Shown: one piece after another, positions 36,078-44,537 of the stretch
Layout: each line of letters begins with the position of its first letter
Position numbering within the stretch: position 1 is the stretch's first letter
NCBI RefSeq assembly: GCF_000238295.3
Contig: NZ_AHCD03000043.1
Location: forward strand, 62,001-126,000
Direction of reading: 5' to 3'
From: Pseudoalteromonas rubra
Lineage (GTDB): Bacteria; Pseudomonadota; Gammaproteobacteria; Enterobacterales; Alteromonadaceae
DNA length: 64,000 nt
Notes under the pieces: generated by a model
What the model saw: only the letters and a program-made list of their open reading frames with translations
What the model was told of the DNA's origin: nothing
The model's database searches: none
Made by a program: the position numbers and the translations under genes

Positions 36078-36451
36078 ATGTTCAGAATTATTGTCTTAAT
36101 TTTTTCGCTTTGGCTTCGGTCAACTCTTTTGCTTGCTTCCAACCACCTGAGGGGCTTATTGAGTCTCACGAGCTTCAAGCTAAATTATATTTTACATTAG
36201 CTTTAGCGTTACTGATTGCTGCAATAATATTGCGGCTATTGTCAGAACGAAAAAGAGTGTGGGTTCCTTTATTATTTATTACCTCTTTTACGTATTTACC
36301 TGCTTACCTTTGGCATTGGGGACAGGCTTATTCTGGAGCTTGCGGTATACCGGAAATAGTATTAGCATTTCAAATTTGGGCAGGTGGGCTTGCAGTTTTG
36401 TGTATTTACGAAACAGTATTCTGGTATAAAAAGAAGCGAATAAAAGGTTAA
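36078..36451 (+). pseudogene. Small membrane protein cassette with frameshifted signal peptide
   Basis: The main frame encodes three membrane helices and Cys residues (ACFQPPEGLIE, then helices near LALALLIAAIILRLL and AFQIWAGGLAVLCIY) but lacks a credible start. In another frame ATG 36078 opens MFRIIVLIF. Adding one T to the TTTTTT run near 36100 fuses them into MFRIIVLIFFALASVNSFA, a normal signal peptide. The gene is either phase-shifted or mis-sequenced. Function unknown. Confidence 0.55.
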
Positions 36452-36470
36452 ACTTAGTGTCCATGCAAAG

Positions 36471-36645
36471 TCTATAACGAGACCGTAAGCCTCGTTAATA
36501 CCGAGTTTCGTTTTCTACAGATAGGTATAGACTTGAAGGTAAAAGGTGTTGTTTGTAAGGTTCTGTTATTATTGAGAATAATTTTTTGGTGGGCTGTAAA
36601 GACCTTGGAAACAGGCATGAATCAGCATTCTCACTAACACACTGT
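36471..36645 (+). repeat. Array repeat R1, copy 2
   Basis: About 175 bases matching the 3' two-thirds of the copy at 34868 (GAGACCGTAAGCCTCG, TCGTTTTCTACAGA, ACCTTGGAAACAGGC, CTCACTAACACACTG). Confidence 0.75.
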
Positions 36646-36668
36646 GATGTGCCAAAGGGATTTGAATA

Positions 36669-37391
36669 TTGAACATTTTTAAATACTTAACCATAGCAGC
36701 ATTACTTATTGGCATTGTCTGTGTATATCTGTTTATGCGGCCGATTTGGGTTCCTATGTATCAAAAAGTAGTTGGAAAACAGACTGTTTCAGATGTAGTA
36801 AGTAGATACGAAAGTGAAACGCATAATAGGCTTGAGCCCTTTTTTCAAAAAGCAGGTATCCAATACCCTCCTTCACAAGTCACTTTGCTTGCGATTAAAG
36901 ACACTAAGCAATTGGAATTGTGGGTAACACACGGAAACAAACAAGTTTATGTTCGATCATATCCAATTCTGGCTGCAAGTGGAGTTCTTGGGCCCAAACT
37001 AAAAGAAGGTGACAAGCAAGTTCCAGAAGGCATCTACGGCTTAGAGTATTTAAATCCAAACAGCGCTTTCCATTTATCGATGAAATTAAACTACCCCAAT
37101 CAATTTGACTTAAAAAATGCTCAAATAGAGGGAAGGACTGAACCCGGTACGAATATATTCATTCATGGAAAAGCGGTTTCAATAGGCTGTTTAGCTATGG
37201 GGGATGAAGTTATAGAAGAGTTGTTTATCTTAACTACTTTAGTAGGTAAAAACTCTGTCTCTGTTGCTATTGCACCTTCAGATCCCAGAAAAAATGATAT
37301 TCTAAAATTAGCGTCAGGTAAGCCTGAATGGGTAAACGAACTGTACATTGATCTTTCAAACTATTTTGGGAAGTTTCAGCATGACACATGA
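36669..37391 (+). CDS. L,D-transpeptidase-family (YkuD) protein
   Basis: The 240-residue protein has an N-terminal membrane anchor (about 5-23) and a YkuD catalytic region: TNIFIHGKAVSIGCLAMGD holds the HG...S(I)GC signature with nucleophile Cys. Upstream is VPEGIYGLEYLNPNSAFHLS. Such enzymes cross-link peptidoglycan or attach lipoproteins; the YafK/DpaA-type branch hydrolyses links. TTG 36669 is the start. It is a cassette gene between an R1 repeat and an attC-like site. Confidence 0.82.
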   Translation: MNIFKYLTIAALLIGIVCVYLFMRPIWVPMYQKVVGKQTVSDVVSRYESETHNRLEPFFQKAGIQYPPSQVTLLAIKDTKQLELWVTHGNKQVYVRSYPILAASGVLGPKLKEGDKQVPEGIYGLEYLNPNSAFHLSMKLNYPNQFDLKNAQIEGRTEPGTNIFIHGKAVSIGCLAMGDEVIEELFILTTLVGKNSVSVAIAPSDPRKNDILKLASGKPEWVNELYIDLSNYFGKFQHDT

Positions 37392-37491
37392 CAAAGCGTT
37401 TAAGTCGCTCCCTGTTGTCACTGGGACGCAAACACGCGACAGCTTCGCCATTTTCGTCGCACATTTACGCCTTTTAGCGTAGCATTAGGCA
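37387..37491 (+). repeat. attC-like recombination site
   Basis: About 105 bases beginning TGACAAAGCGTTTAAGTCGC and ending CGCCTTTTAGCGTAGCATTAGGC-like; the outer arms pair (AAAGCG with CGCTA/GCG elements), and inner pieces (GTCGC...GCGAC) also pair. It closely resembles Vibrio-type attC sites as I remember them. Confidence 0.75.
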
Positions 37492-37511
37492 ATCACACCA
37501 CCACTGGAACA

Positions 37512-38099
37512 ATGATGGAAATCGTACAGAAAAAGAAATCCAACAAGCATACATTCACATTTCATGATGACTATTTTAATTTTGCATATGAAGATAAATC
37601 TGGCTCTGGTGATACTGATTTCAACTATGCAGATTTCCCTCAGAAATCATCTATACAAATTGAGAAAAATGAATGGCTTAGTAATGTAGGTTATATATGG
37701 TGCGCTCTTGGTGTATTCCAAATGGGTTATGCAATTTACTCCGGAGCCTCACTCTCAGGCAAGGGATTTTGGCTTGTAGTAGGCTTGATTTGCGTCATTT
37801 GGGCATATTTTTCCACAGTAAAGTACACCGTATTTAAAACTAATAACGGAAATATTTTCATTATTCAAGACAAGAAGCATGATGAAATCATCACCGAGCT
37901 TAACTCTCGAAGAAAGACGCAGTTATTGAGCTGGTATGGAGATATCAATTTAGAGAACGGATTAGATCAAGAAAAGGACAAGTTTAGATGGCTCGCAGAG
38001 CAAGGCGTTTTATCGAAAGAGGAGTCTGAGAAGAGGATCGCTCAAGCTGAGCTATTGAATGAAGACAATTTCGAACTTCCCGGTGAAAAATTAAACTAA
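37512..38099 (+). CDS. Hypothetical two-TM cassette protein
   Basis: The 195-residue protein has a cytoplasmic N-terminus with beta pattern (HTFTFHDDYFNFAYEDKSG), two close membrane helices (about 56-75 and 82-100), and a charged C-terminal half with FRWLAEQGVLSKEESEKRIA, a short-helix motif common at the end of SHOCT-like proteins. Family not identified. Confidence 0.65.
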   Translation: MMEIVQKKKSNKHTFTFHDDYFNFAYEDKSGSGDTDFNYADFPQKSSIQIEKNEWLSNVGYIWCALGVFQMGYAIYSGASLSGKGFWLVVGLICVIWAYFSTVKYTVFKTNNGNIFIIQDKKHDEIITELNSRRKTQLLSWYGDINLENGLDQEKDKFRWLAEQGVLSKEESEKRIAQAELLNEDNFELPGEKLN

Positions 38100-38209
38100 T
38101 ACCTAATAAATCAATGAAGCCCGGCCCTGTAAGTGCCCCTGGGTCGGCACTAGGCCGCCACAAGTGTAGCGGCGCTCACTGGGCTTGTGCGTCAGGAGCT
38201 TTAAATACA

Positions 38210-38785
38210 GTGAAGTTCTTAAAGTTTATTTTCATTTTCTTAGTTGCGATCACTTTAGGTTGTGATTCTGGAACTAAAAAAATACTTCCTCTGACAGACA
38301 CACAGCTTAATCTTATTGCTTTGGGTTACGAGCATAATAGCTGGTCAATTAAGTTAACAAAAAGCTCTGAAAGCACCCCAGTTCACAATCTGTTACTCTC
38401 AGTTGTGTTTTTAGAGCAATATTTTGGTTTTAATAAGTCAGACTTCATCGAAAACCCCGTGAGTGAACTTAATAAAACTTCTTTAGACTTAGAGTTTTTT
38501 GAGAGTGATAAAGGTTTAATAATTGTTCAGTTAACTTATTATGAATTTGGTAATGAAAGGAAGAAAGTAGCTCGCATAACAGAGGTAGGTACAGAAGCGC
38601 TTTTTCAGCTTGATGTTTTTCATATCGAAAATGCACAAGGTTATAGCTTTAAAATATTTATAAATCAAGACAGTTTTGCTGAAATAGATACAAGTATTCG
38701 AGATATTAAAGATATATATAAAAGGTCTTATGCAGGCTTTGATACAATAACGTACTCTTTGAAAAACGTACAACAAGTTAATTAA
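38210..38785 (+). CDS. Cassette-encoded lipoprotein
   Basis: GTG 38210 opens a lipoprotein signal (KFLKFIFIFLVAITLGC) with lipobox ITLGC; the mature protein is about 170 residues of mixed beta/alpha. The longer upstream frame reads through the preceding attC-like site and is rejected. An AGGAG lies twelve bases upstream. No known family. Confidence 0.6.
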   Translation: MKFLKFIFIFLVAITLGCDSGTKKILPLTDTQLNLIALGYEHNSWSIKLTKSSESTPVHNLLLSVVFLEQYFGFNKSDFIENPVSELNKTSLDLEFFESDKGLIIVQLTYYEFGNERKKVARITEVGTEALFQLDVFHIENAQGYSFKIFINQDSFAEIDTSIRDIKDIYKRSYAGFDTITYSLKNVQQVN

Positions 38786-38792
38786 AATATGG

Positions 38793-38870
38793 ACGCAAAA
38801 CAGCAGGCTTGCGCTTATTTTTTCGCGTAGTTTAGCCTGCAATTTTGCGCCGGTTAAGCGAGACGATAAG
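38793..38870 (+). repeat. attC-like site (subfamily B)
   Basis: Arms CGCAAAACAGCAGGC and GCCTGCAATTTTGCG pair with unpaired bases on one side, as in attC hairpins; the right end is GCGCCGGTTAAGCGAGACG. Its 3' 45 bases match the site at 43036-43122. Confidence 0.72.
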
Positions 38871-38877
38871 GCTACAC

Positions 38878-39615
38878 ATGAATCATAGACTTTGGTTGTT
38901 ATCAATCTTCGTCATTTTATTTTCTAATGACGTTGTGGCTCTTTCTTGTGCCTCCACACAAGATAGGATTTTTGCTGAGTGCGACAAAGGAGATTGCAAA
39001 AATTTTTTATATGTAATTGAAGTCAATGCACACTCTCAATGTTCAAGGCGACCGACCATTGAGCAGCCTTCAGCTTTGGTTAAAGAGATTTTTGAATTCG
39101 AAATTCGCAATAGCGAGTATAGAGATGAAAGAGGGGTTTACGAAATAGCATTACGTAGTGTGCTGTTTTCAAATTCGTACATGTTCTCAAATATAGAAGA
39201 GTATCGCCTCTATTCTGAACGAACTAAGCAGAATGAATACCCCAGAGGAGTATTAAGTCGCATCGCAGACCAATCTATTGAAAAGCTAGAAATCGAATGG
39301 AAGTTAAAGGAAAAGAAAGGCTATCAAAGAATGTTATTCTTTAAATTTTTAGATTGGTTTTCATTGATATTAGCTTTGATACTTCTTGTTTACTCGATTA
39401 TTTGGTTCATTAAATGGCAAAGATTGTTGGTTAGTGTGAAATGGGTCATTTTTTCTATAAGCATCCAGGTGACAATATTTACAATTGCATTCGCGAGCAT
39501 GTCTACTTGGTCAATGTCACTAATCACCTTATTAGGCATATTTATTCCTGGCATTTGGTTGTATCAAATTACTTCGTTTATTAACTTGTGGTGGTTGAAT
39601 AGGGCCCGCACTTAA
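38878..39615 (+). CDS. Hypothetical exported/membrane cassette protein
   Basis: The 245-residue protein has a signal peptide (about 1-22, ending VVALS), a Cys-containing periplasmic part (CASTQDRIFAECDKGDC), and three hydrophobic segments in the last 90 residues (about 172-190, 196-215, 222-242). ATG 38878 begins right after the attC-like site. Family unknown. Confidence 0.65.
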   Translation: MNHRLWLLSIFVILFSNDVVALSCASTQDRIFAECDKGDCKNFLYVIEVNAHSQCSRRPTIEQPSALVKEIFEFEIRNSEYRDERGVYEIALRSVLFSNSYMFSNIEEYRLYSERTKQNEYPRGVLSRIADQSIEKLEIEWKLKEKKGYQRMLFFKFLDWFSLILALILLVYSIIWFIKWQRLLVSVKWVIFSISIQVTIFTIAFASMSTWSMSLITLLGIFIPGIWLYQITSFINLWWLNRART

Positions 39616-39668
39616 CAGGCGCTTAATTAGAGCTTACGTTCCGCCAGTTGCTTAGCATAGCGTTAGAA
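39610..39668 (+). repeat. Short attC-like site (59 bp)
   Basis: ACTTAAC matches R'' (RYYYAAC) exactly and overlaps the stop codon of the gene before; GCGTTAGAA at the end resembles R'. The 59-base length is that of classical attC sites. Confidence 0.65.
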
Positions 39669-39682
39669 GGTCTGATTGATTT

Positions 39683-39983
39683 ATGAATAAAGTCCTTGGT
39701 GAACAAGAGAAAAAACTATATCAGTCAAACTGATGAGGTATTACATTATATGTGGGACCCCATTGGTATTAGAGGTATTGCTCAATCAAGGGGTGAATAT
39801 CACTCATATTTACCAAAGGTTTTTTCTATGTTGATTGAAGATGTTGAACCAGAAGTAATTGCTGAGTACCTAGAAAATATTGAGTCAGAGAGGATGGGAC
39901 TAAATCCAGATAAAGAACATACTCTGCATATAGCGCAAACACTATTAGGAATACGGGAAGCAATATTGGAACGCGGCTTCTGA
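39683..39983 (+). pseudogene. Cassette gene with apparent frameshift
   Basis: ATG 39683 opens MNKVLGEQEKKLYQSN and stops; the next frame continues SQTDEVLHYMWDPIGIRG to LLGIREAILERGF. Deleting one A of the AAAAAA run near 39714 gives a continuous ~100-residue protein. The body resembles small conserved hypothetical proteins that start MN...EQEK and contain TDEVLHY-WDPIG. Function unknown. Confidence 0.6.
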
Positions 39984-40063
39984 CAAGTTACTCAAAATAA
40001 AAAACACATACCCCCAGCGTTGTTGCAGACAAGTTTTGGAATGGATGTCTGCTTCTTCTCTTC

Positions 40064-40270
40064 CGTAGAATTCGAGCTTCTAAGGCCCTAAGTCGCAGCA
40101 AAGCGCCAGCATCGCCTGGCGCTGTTTTGCGTTAGCGGATAACACAGAAATTTGTTCAGGGTGGAACCAAAGCTGACAAACAACTCAGTCATCCCGGATG
40201 CATGCGAGCCGGGATCTACTTAAGCATCACGCTGAAGCAAACTGATGAGAAGGTGAGACAGAGCTAAAGT
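40064..40270 (+). repeat. 207-bp direct repeat, copy B
   Basis: Second copy of the segment after the RND operon, about 93% identical by eye and gapless. It is itself bracketed by two copies of a small hairpin repeat (GCAGACA-N14-TGTCTGC-like) at about 40025-40058 and 40302-40335. This fills most of the 450-base gap between genes here. Confidence 0.85.
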
Positions 40271-40429
40271 TGGTGCTCTTCCAAGTTGAACCTGCCGAAG
40301 TTGGCAGACAAGTTTTAGAATGGGTGTCTGCTTCTGTGCTCTTACTAATACACTGTTTGGTTTCAAAGTCGACAGCAGGAAATTACTCAGCTAATCTTGA
40401 GGTAGTTAAGGAAAATCAAAAGGGTAGTA

Positions 40430-41140
40430 ATGGAATACTTGAATAATGCTTACGTCTGGGGATTGCTTTTTTCAATAGCTTCATTTGTGGCGACAGAGTT
40501 TTTCTTCCCAGTGTCAGATGATAGTGCAATAGCCAAGAAACAAAAGCATTTTTGGGCTATTGCGATATTTATGATCATGTTATTACAAAGTTTGGTCGTG
40601 AGTCACCTATTCGAACTTTCAAAAACAGTTGAAGCTAATCAAAATAAAATAAACTCATTGGTAAATGAAAAGTCTACAACTGCTTCAACCGCATTGAACT
40701 CCCATAAAGATATAATTGTTGGTAGTGTTTCAGAAGTATCTAAGCAAGCAAAGTCGCAGTACGAAACTCTGGGAAAACGCATCAAAGAACTTGAAGCTAA
40801 AATAGGCTCGGTTACTGGGTTCGAGGACGTATCAGGCACTACCCAAGTCAGACTTTTAATAAATCCTAACCTACGAGACTCTGTAGTTGTTTATGACTCA
40901 AGTAGTGGAAAGTTCCCAATCTTGGAAGGAGATGGTGAATTTTGGGTACGGTTGACGAACAGAGACTTACTAGAAGAACCCGTAGTGGAAATCAGAATAC
41001 ACCCTAAGCATTCTGTGGGGCCTGAGCAAGGGACGGAGTTTGTATTTGGTGTTTCAGAAAGTACGTTGAAAATCCTTTCTGGCGGTGAAGCTAAAGAGAG
41101 TTTGAGAGTTCAAGCCAAAATTGTAAAGCAATCAACCTAA
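40430..41140 (+). CDS. Hypothetical membrane protein with coiled coil
   Basis: The 236-residue protein has two N-terminal membrane helices (about 9-26 and 43-63), a coiled coil (about 65-130, with SKTVEANQNKINSLVNEKS), and a beta-rich C-terminal domain. Start ATG is preceded by AAGGGTAGTA. It could be a membrane sensor or effector; no family recognised. Confidence 0.65.
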   Translation: MEYLNNAYVWGLLFSIASFVATEFFFPVSDDSAIAKKQKHFWAIAIFMIMLLQSLVVSHLFELSKTVEANQNKINSLVNEKSTTASTALNSHKDIIVGSVSEVSKQAKSQYETLGKRIKELEAKIGSVTGFEDVSGTTQVRLLINPNLRDSVVVYDSSSGKFPILEGDGEFWVRLTNRDLLEEPVVEIRIHPKHSVGPEQGTEFVFGVSESTLKILSGGEAKESLRVQAKIVKQST

Positions 41141-41240
41141 CAAGTTACTATAGCGGACAGTCAACAACTCTTTCGCTTTGTGCTATATGCTTATACTAGC
41201 TTAAAGCGTATCTATAACAGCGTCGGCTAATCAAGGCGCT
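41141..41240 (+). repeat. attC-like spacer
   Basis: Starts CTAACAAGTTACT right at the stop of the gene before and contains the inverted elements GCTATATGC and AGGCGCTATATGC; degenerate right end. Confidence 0.45.
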
Positions 41241-41259
41241 ATATGCACTTGAGAATTAA

Positions 41260-41481
41260 ATGAAACAATACTCCGTTGTAAAAATTATATCTCTAAACAA
41301 GGTTTTTATTCATTCTGAAAAGAGCATCGGCTCACGTGCTCCAAAAGTTGGCGACGTTGGAACAATCGTTGATATTTACGGTGAGGCTATTGATATTGAG
41401 TGTAGCGACGAAAATGGCATGACTGTTTGGCTTGAACTTTTTGAACCTGGTGATGCAGACTTAAAGTTACTGCACATATAA
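41260..41481 (+). CDS. DUF4926-like small protein
   Basis: The 73-residue beta protein has the pattern KVGDVGTIVDIYGE then IECSDENGMTVWLELF, like small DUF4926-type proteins often encoded by cassettes and near toxin-antitoxin or defence genes. Function unknown. Confidence 0.6.
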   Translation: MKQYSVVKIISLNKVFIHSEKSIGSRAPKVGDVGTIVDIYGEAIDIECSDENGMTVWLELFEPGDADLKLLHI

Positions 41482-41592
41482 CAACGCAAATTAAGAGCGC
41501 GGATAAAAGTACTTGGCTTTGTTCGCATCTCACAAATTATAACCAACTATTTTTAGCCGATTATTTTCGGCGTTACGTTTTTTGAGAGAGTC

Positions 41593-41883
41593 ATGGAATT
41601 CGTATATCAAATTTTAGAGAAGGAGCTTTTAATGCTCGTCGATAAAATATCCAGCTGTGATACTCTAGAGGAGAAAGCGGAGCTTATTGGTAATAAAAAC
41701 CTGATTGAGCACTCTATTAAGCTTCTCAAAAAGTGTGATCAGCATGGAATTTCATCAGGATCAATTTTCACCAAATTACCTCAAAAGCAATGCGATTCAC
41801 CAAGCAGTGAGTATCGAATTATTGAAGATGGTGAAACAGACGATCCTCAATACTGGCAAGAAGTGAATATTGATACTAAATAG
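41593..41883 (+). CDS. Hypothetical small cassette protein
   Basis: The 96-residue protein is helical in the first 55 residues (ILEKELLMLVDKISSCDTLE, IEHSIKLLKKCDQHGI), with an acidic tail. No signal peptide or known motif; preceded by AGAGAG. Its location in a cassette slot supports it. Confidence 0.5.
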   Translation: MEFVYQILEKELLMLVDKISSCDTLEEKAELIGNKNLIEHSIKLLKKCDQHGISSGSIFTKLPQKQCDSPSSEYRIIEDGETDDPQYWQEVNIDTK

Positions 41884-42000
41884 TTCAATTATGTACGTCT
41901 CGGTGAAGGAGATGTTGTAATTGAATGCTAAACCAAGAAATACTAAATCATAGTACGCGGGCCTGGTAATGTTGGCGGTGCTTCAGGTGTCAATTGTCTT

Positions 42001-42417
42001 ATGAGTGGATTGATATATCGAGACGTTCATAAAAATGAGTTTTCTGACTCAGAGGTTTGGGAAGCAATAAAAAATGACGATCGTGAAGTATTGATTTTAA
42101 TTCCTATGAAATTAGGTTTTTGCCATGACAATTGGAAGTTCACTCAAGAAGTGAGTGTTCGGTTGTCTGAGCACCCTGACGAAACTATTCGTGGTAATTC
42201 AGTGCGAGGGTTCGCTTATACAGCTATGAATCATGGCACATTGGAAAAGAACATAGTTAAACCAGTTTTGTTGCGAGCTTTAAAAGATCCTAGTGATTGG
42301 GTTAAGAGTTGTGCTCAAGATGCAGTTGATGATGTCAATCATTACATGGGTTGGCGCATTGGTACTGCAAGAAAAAACAAAGAACGAGAAAAACGTTTTT
42401 ATGAACGAAGAAAGTGA
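42001..42417 (+). CDS. HEAT-like repeat protein
   Basis: The 138-residue soluble protein has helical pairs of HEAT type (RLSEHPDETIRGNSVRGFAY, VLLRALKDPSDWVKSCAQDA). Such folds usually mediate protein binding; immunity-like proteins of this size are common in cassettes. The GTCAGGTCTTGCATTTTGCA sequence just downstream is a REP-like tag. Confidence 0.6.
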   Translation: MSGLIYRDVHKNEFSDSEVWEAIKNDDREVLILIPMKLGFCHDNWKFTQEVSVRLSEHPDETIRGNSVRGFAYTAMNHGTLEKNIVKPVLLRALKDPSDWVKSCAQDAVDDVNHYMGWRIGTARKNKEREKRFYERRK

Positions 42418-42555
42418 ATACCGGGGTCAGGTCTTGCATTTTGCACCAGACTTTTGAGCCCTACTTTTATTGCTCCCATTTGTTTCTTAAGCTTCACAAG
42501 AAAGTGAGGCTAAAGAAACAGCTTGGGTTAAATTGCATCAAGCGATGCCTTAAAT

Positions 42556-43029
42556 ATGAGTTTAACTAACAAACTAAAATTAATTAGCCAGAACAACAAG
42601 CAAGAGGTTTTGGTGAAACGTTACCTACTTGATTGTTGCGAAAAGCTAATTCGATTTCGTTCCGGGGAGTGCCTTCCCAAAAATTTAGCAATAGCCAGAA
42701 GCTACTTACGTGGCGTTGCAACTAAAAAGCAAATGCATCAGAGTGGGTGGGAAATTGAAGGAAATGCCTTTGGAACAGAGTACTATTTTGAACGCGGATT
42801 GCGTGCTTATTTCAAAGCAAACAAACATGTAAAATCAGACTTAATTAAAGTTAGGTTCTCTACAGGGCTAAATCATAAGGAGTCGAGTAAACACTTGATT
42901 GATTTGGCTTACTTTATAGACGCTGTTTTTTGTCATGTTCAATATTCTTCATGCTGGTTCTTCAAGGAAAATAGTGAAAAATTCATGTGTCCACGCTTGT
43001 TTGAGCGCTACTTTGGTAAGGATGTATAA
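42556..43029 (+). CDS. Hypothetical soluble cassette protein
   Basis: The 157-residue protein is mostly helical, with Cys and aromatic residues (LLDCCEKLIRFRSGECLP, FCHVQYSSCWFF). Family not recognised. It ends at an attC-like site of subfamily B. Confidence 0.55.
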   Translation: MSLTNKLKLISQNNKQEVLVKRYLLDCCEKLIRFRSGECLPKNLAIARSYLRGVATKKQMHQSGWEIEGNAFGTEYYFERGLRAYFKANKHVKSDLIKVRFSTGLNHKESSKHLIDLAYFIDAVFCHVQYSSCWFFKENSEKFMCPRLFERYFGKDV

Positions 43030-43035
43030 CAAAAG

Positions 43036-43122
43036 CTGAAACCACAAAGGATGCAAAGCAGGTTTGCGTCCTTTCGCCGTTATTTAGCTTGCAATTCTGC
43101 GCCGGTTGAGCGAGGCGTAATA
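43036..43122 (+). repeat. attC-like site (subfamily B), array 1 end
   Basis: GGATGCAAAGCAGGTTTGCGTCC arms, then TTTAGCTTGCAATTCTGCGC and CGGTTGAGCGAGGCG; the last 45 bases match the site at 38793-38870. It is the last cassette feature before the minus-strand operon. Confidence 0.7.
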
Positions 43123-43209
43123 GTGTTGGAATAAAAGATACTTAGAGGTTTATTTGTTTGCTCAACGCCATAAATGATGAGTATCCTCGACTTTACTATC
43201 ATCAACCCA

Positions 43210-44532
43210 CTATGAATATTCCAGCGCCAGTACGGCACAGCACCCGGGTTGCGTCTGGCGATTGTATAAAGATAAGCGCCCCTGATGTGCCTCAATGATC
43301 TGCTGGCAGAGTACCAGGCCAATACCTGAGCCTTGTTGCTTGGTGCTGTAAAAGGGCACGAATAAGTTGTCGGTGTTTGTTATGCCAATGCCATTGTCGC
43401 AAATGGTAATGCGCACTTGCTGATTGATAAGCTGCCAGTCAATCTCTATCTGGCAGTCTACATTGGCTTGCTCTGCGGCATCGCAGGCGTTCTTAAACAG
43501 GTTGATAAACAGCTGCTCAAATTGAGCCGGGTCGACGCAGAGCGACAGGTCGTGCGCATTGAGCAGATTGAATTCACACTTTGGAAAGAGCTTCTGGCAA
43601 TTGGCGACAAGCGTGTGTAGTGAGCAAGTCTGGCGCTCTGGCTCTGGCAGTCTGGCCAGTTGATTATAGCTTTCGATGAACTTACTGAGTTCGCCGGCGC
43701 GATGCTGAATAAATTTTAAGTTCTCGGTGAGCGGCGCCTGGATGGCCGGCTCGCAGCGTTTGTTGACGATTTTCACTAAGGTTTGCGAAATAGAGGTGAT
43801 CGGAGAAAGTGAGTTGTTTATCTCATGGCTCATTACTCTGATCAGCCTTTGCCAGGCGTGGCGCTCTTCGCTGCGCAATAAAGAATGCACATCGGTAATA
43901 AACAGCAGTTTATAAGCTTTGCCTTCACTTAGGTATTGCTCTGCATGCACATTGTAGCGCTTGGTTTGCAGTGCCACGGGCAGTTCAATCACCTGGCTTT
44001 GCCCGGACTCCAGTTGGCTGACTGCGGCTAGTGCCCTGGGCAGGGCCTGTTTTGTATGAGTGTCATTCAGTGCGAACAGGGTTTGTGCAGCAGGGTTAGA
44101 CAACGCAATGCTCTGCTGGTCGTCTATGGCCAAAATCGCCACATCGATATGCTCAAGTACGGTTTGCACCAGCTGTTGAGATTCTGCTGACTGCCAGCGC
44201 TGTGCACTCAAACGTTCGGCAAGTCGGTTGATGGCATTAAACAGCGGCGTTAATTCATTTTCATGGGGGCCAGTGTGTGCCCTGAGTGTGTAGTCACCTT
44301 GTGCTAGGGCTTCCACCAAATTGGTTTGGGTTCGCAGCTGGTACACCACTTTTTGTTTGATATATAAGGTACTCCAGGTCAGCACTATCACGCCCAGCAG
44401 TGCGCACAGCGCCACCAGCCACACCGATATGTCGGTGAGCAGCATGGTGATAATGAGCAAAAAGAGCAAAGGCACAGCACTGGCAAGGTACAAATAGCAA
44501 AGCTGAGATTCGTATGACGCTGACTTAGGCAT
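43210..44532 (-). CDS. NtrB-like histidine kinase
   Basis: The 440-residue kinase has two N-terminal membrane helices (about 10-28 and 33-52), a HAMP-like stretch, and a PAS domain (about 115-215; VDVAILAIDDQQSIALSNPA). HisKA contains VMSHEINNSLSPITSI, and the HATPase domain has LINLFKNACDAAEQ and GSGIGLVLCQQI. It is last in the operon, right after the sigma-54 activator it should phosphorylate. Confidence 0.9.
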   Translation of the reverse strand: MPKSASYESQLCYLYLASAVPLLFLLIITMLLTDISVWLVALCALLGVIVLTWSTLYIKQKVVYQLRTQTNLVEALAQGDYTLRAHTGPHENELTPLFNAINRLAERLSAQRWQSAESQQLVQTVLEHIDVAILAIDDQQSIALSNPAAQTLFALNDTHTKQALPRALAAVSQLESGQSQVIELPVALQTKRYNVHAEQYLSEGKAYKLLFITDVHSLLRSEERHAWQRLIRVMSHEINNSLSPITSISQTLVKIVNKRCEPAIQAPLTENLKFIQHRAGELSKFIESYNQLARLPEPERQTCSLHTLVANCQKLFPKCEFNLLNAHDLSLCVDPAQFEQLFINLFKNACDAAEQANVDCQIEIDWQLINQQVRITICDNGIGITNTDNLFVPFYSTKQQGSGIGLVLCQQIIEAHQGRLSLYNRQTQPGCCAVLALEYS

Positions 44533-44537
44533 AAGTA

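Larger units (their letters stand above)
34828..43130 (+). other. Integron-type gene-cassette array 1 (no integrase seen)
   Basis: A run of about twelve short, AT-rich genes, all on the plus strand, mostly orphan, each followed by an imperfect-palindrome spacer of 50-110 bases. Several spacers have attC-like ends (RYYYAAC on the left; GTTAGR or GCATTAGGC on the right). Composition and gene sizes differ from the flanking core genes. No tyrosine recombinase gene lies in the window, so this is either the distal part of an integron or a CALIN. Confidence 0.7.

Noticed and set aside
41260..42417. Toxin-antitoxin pair among small cassettes
   Set aside because: Neither the DUF4926-like nor the HEAT-like protein has toxin motifs and spacing is wide with attC-like sequence between genes.
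34621..43130. CRISPR array from the repeated spacers
   Set aside because: Repeats are long, unequal, irregularly spaced and separated by genes; no cas genes.
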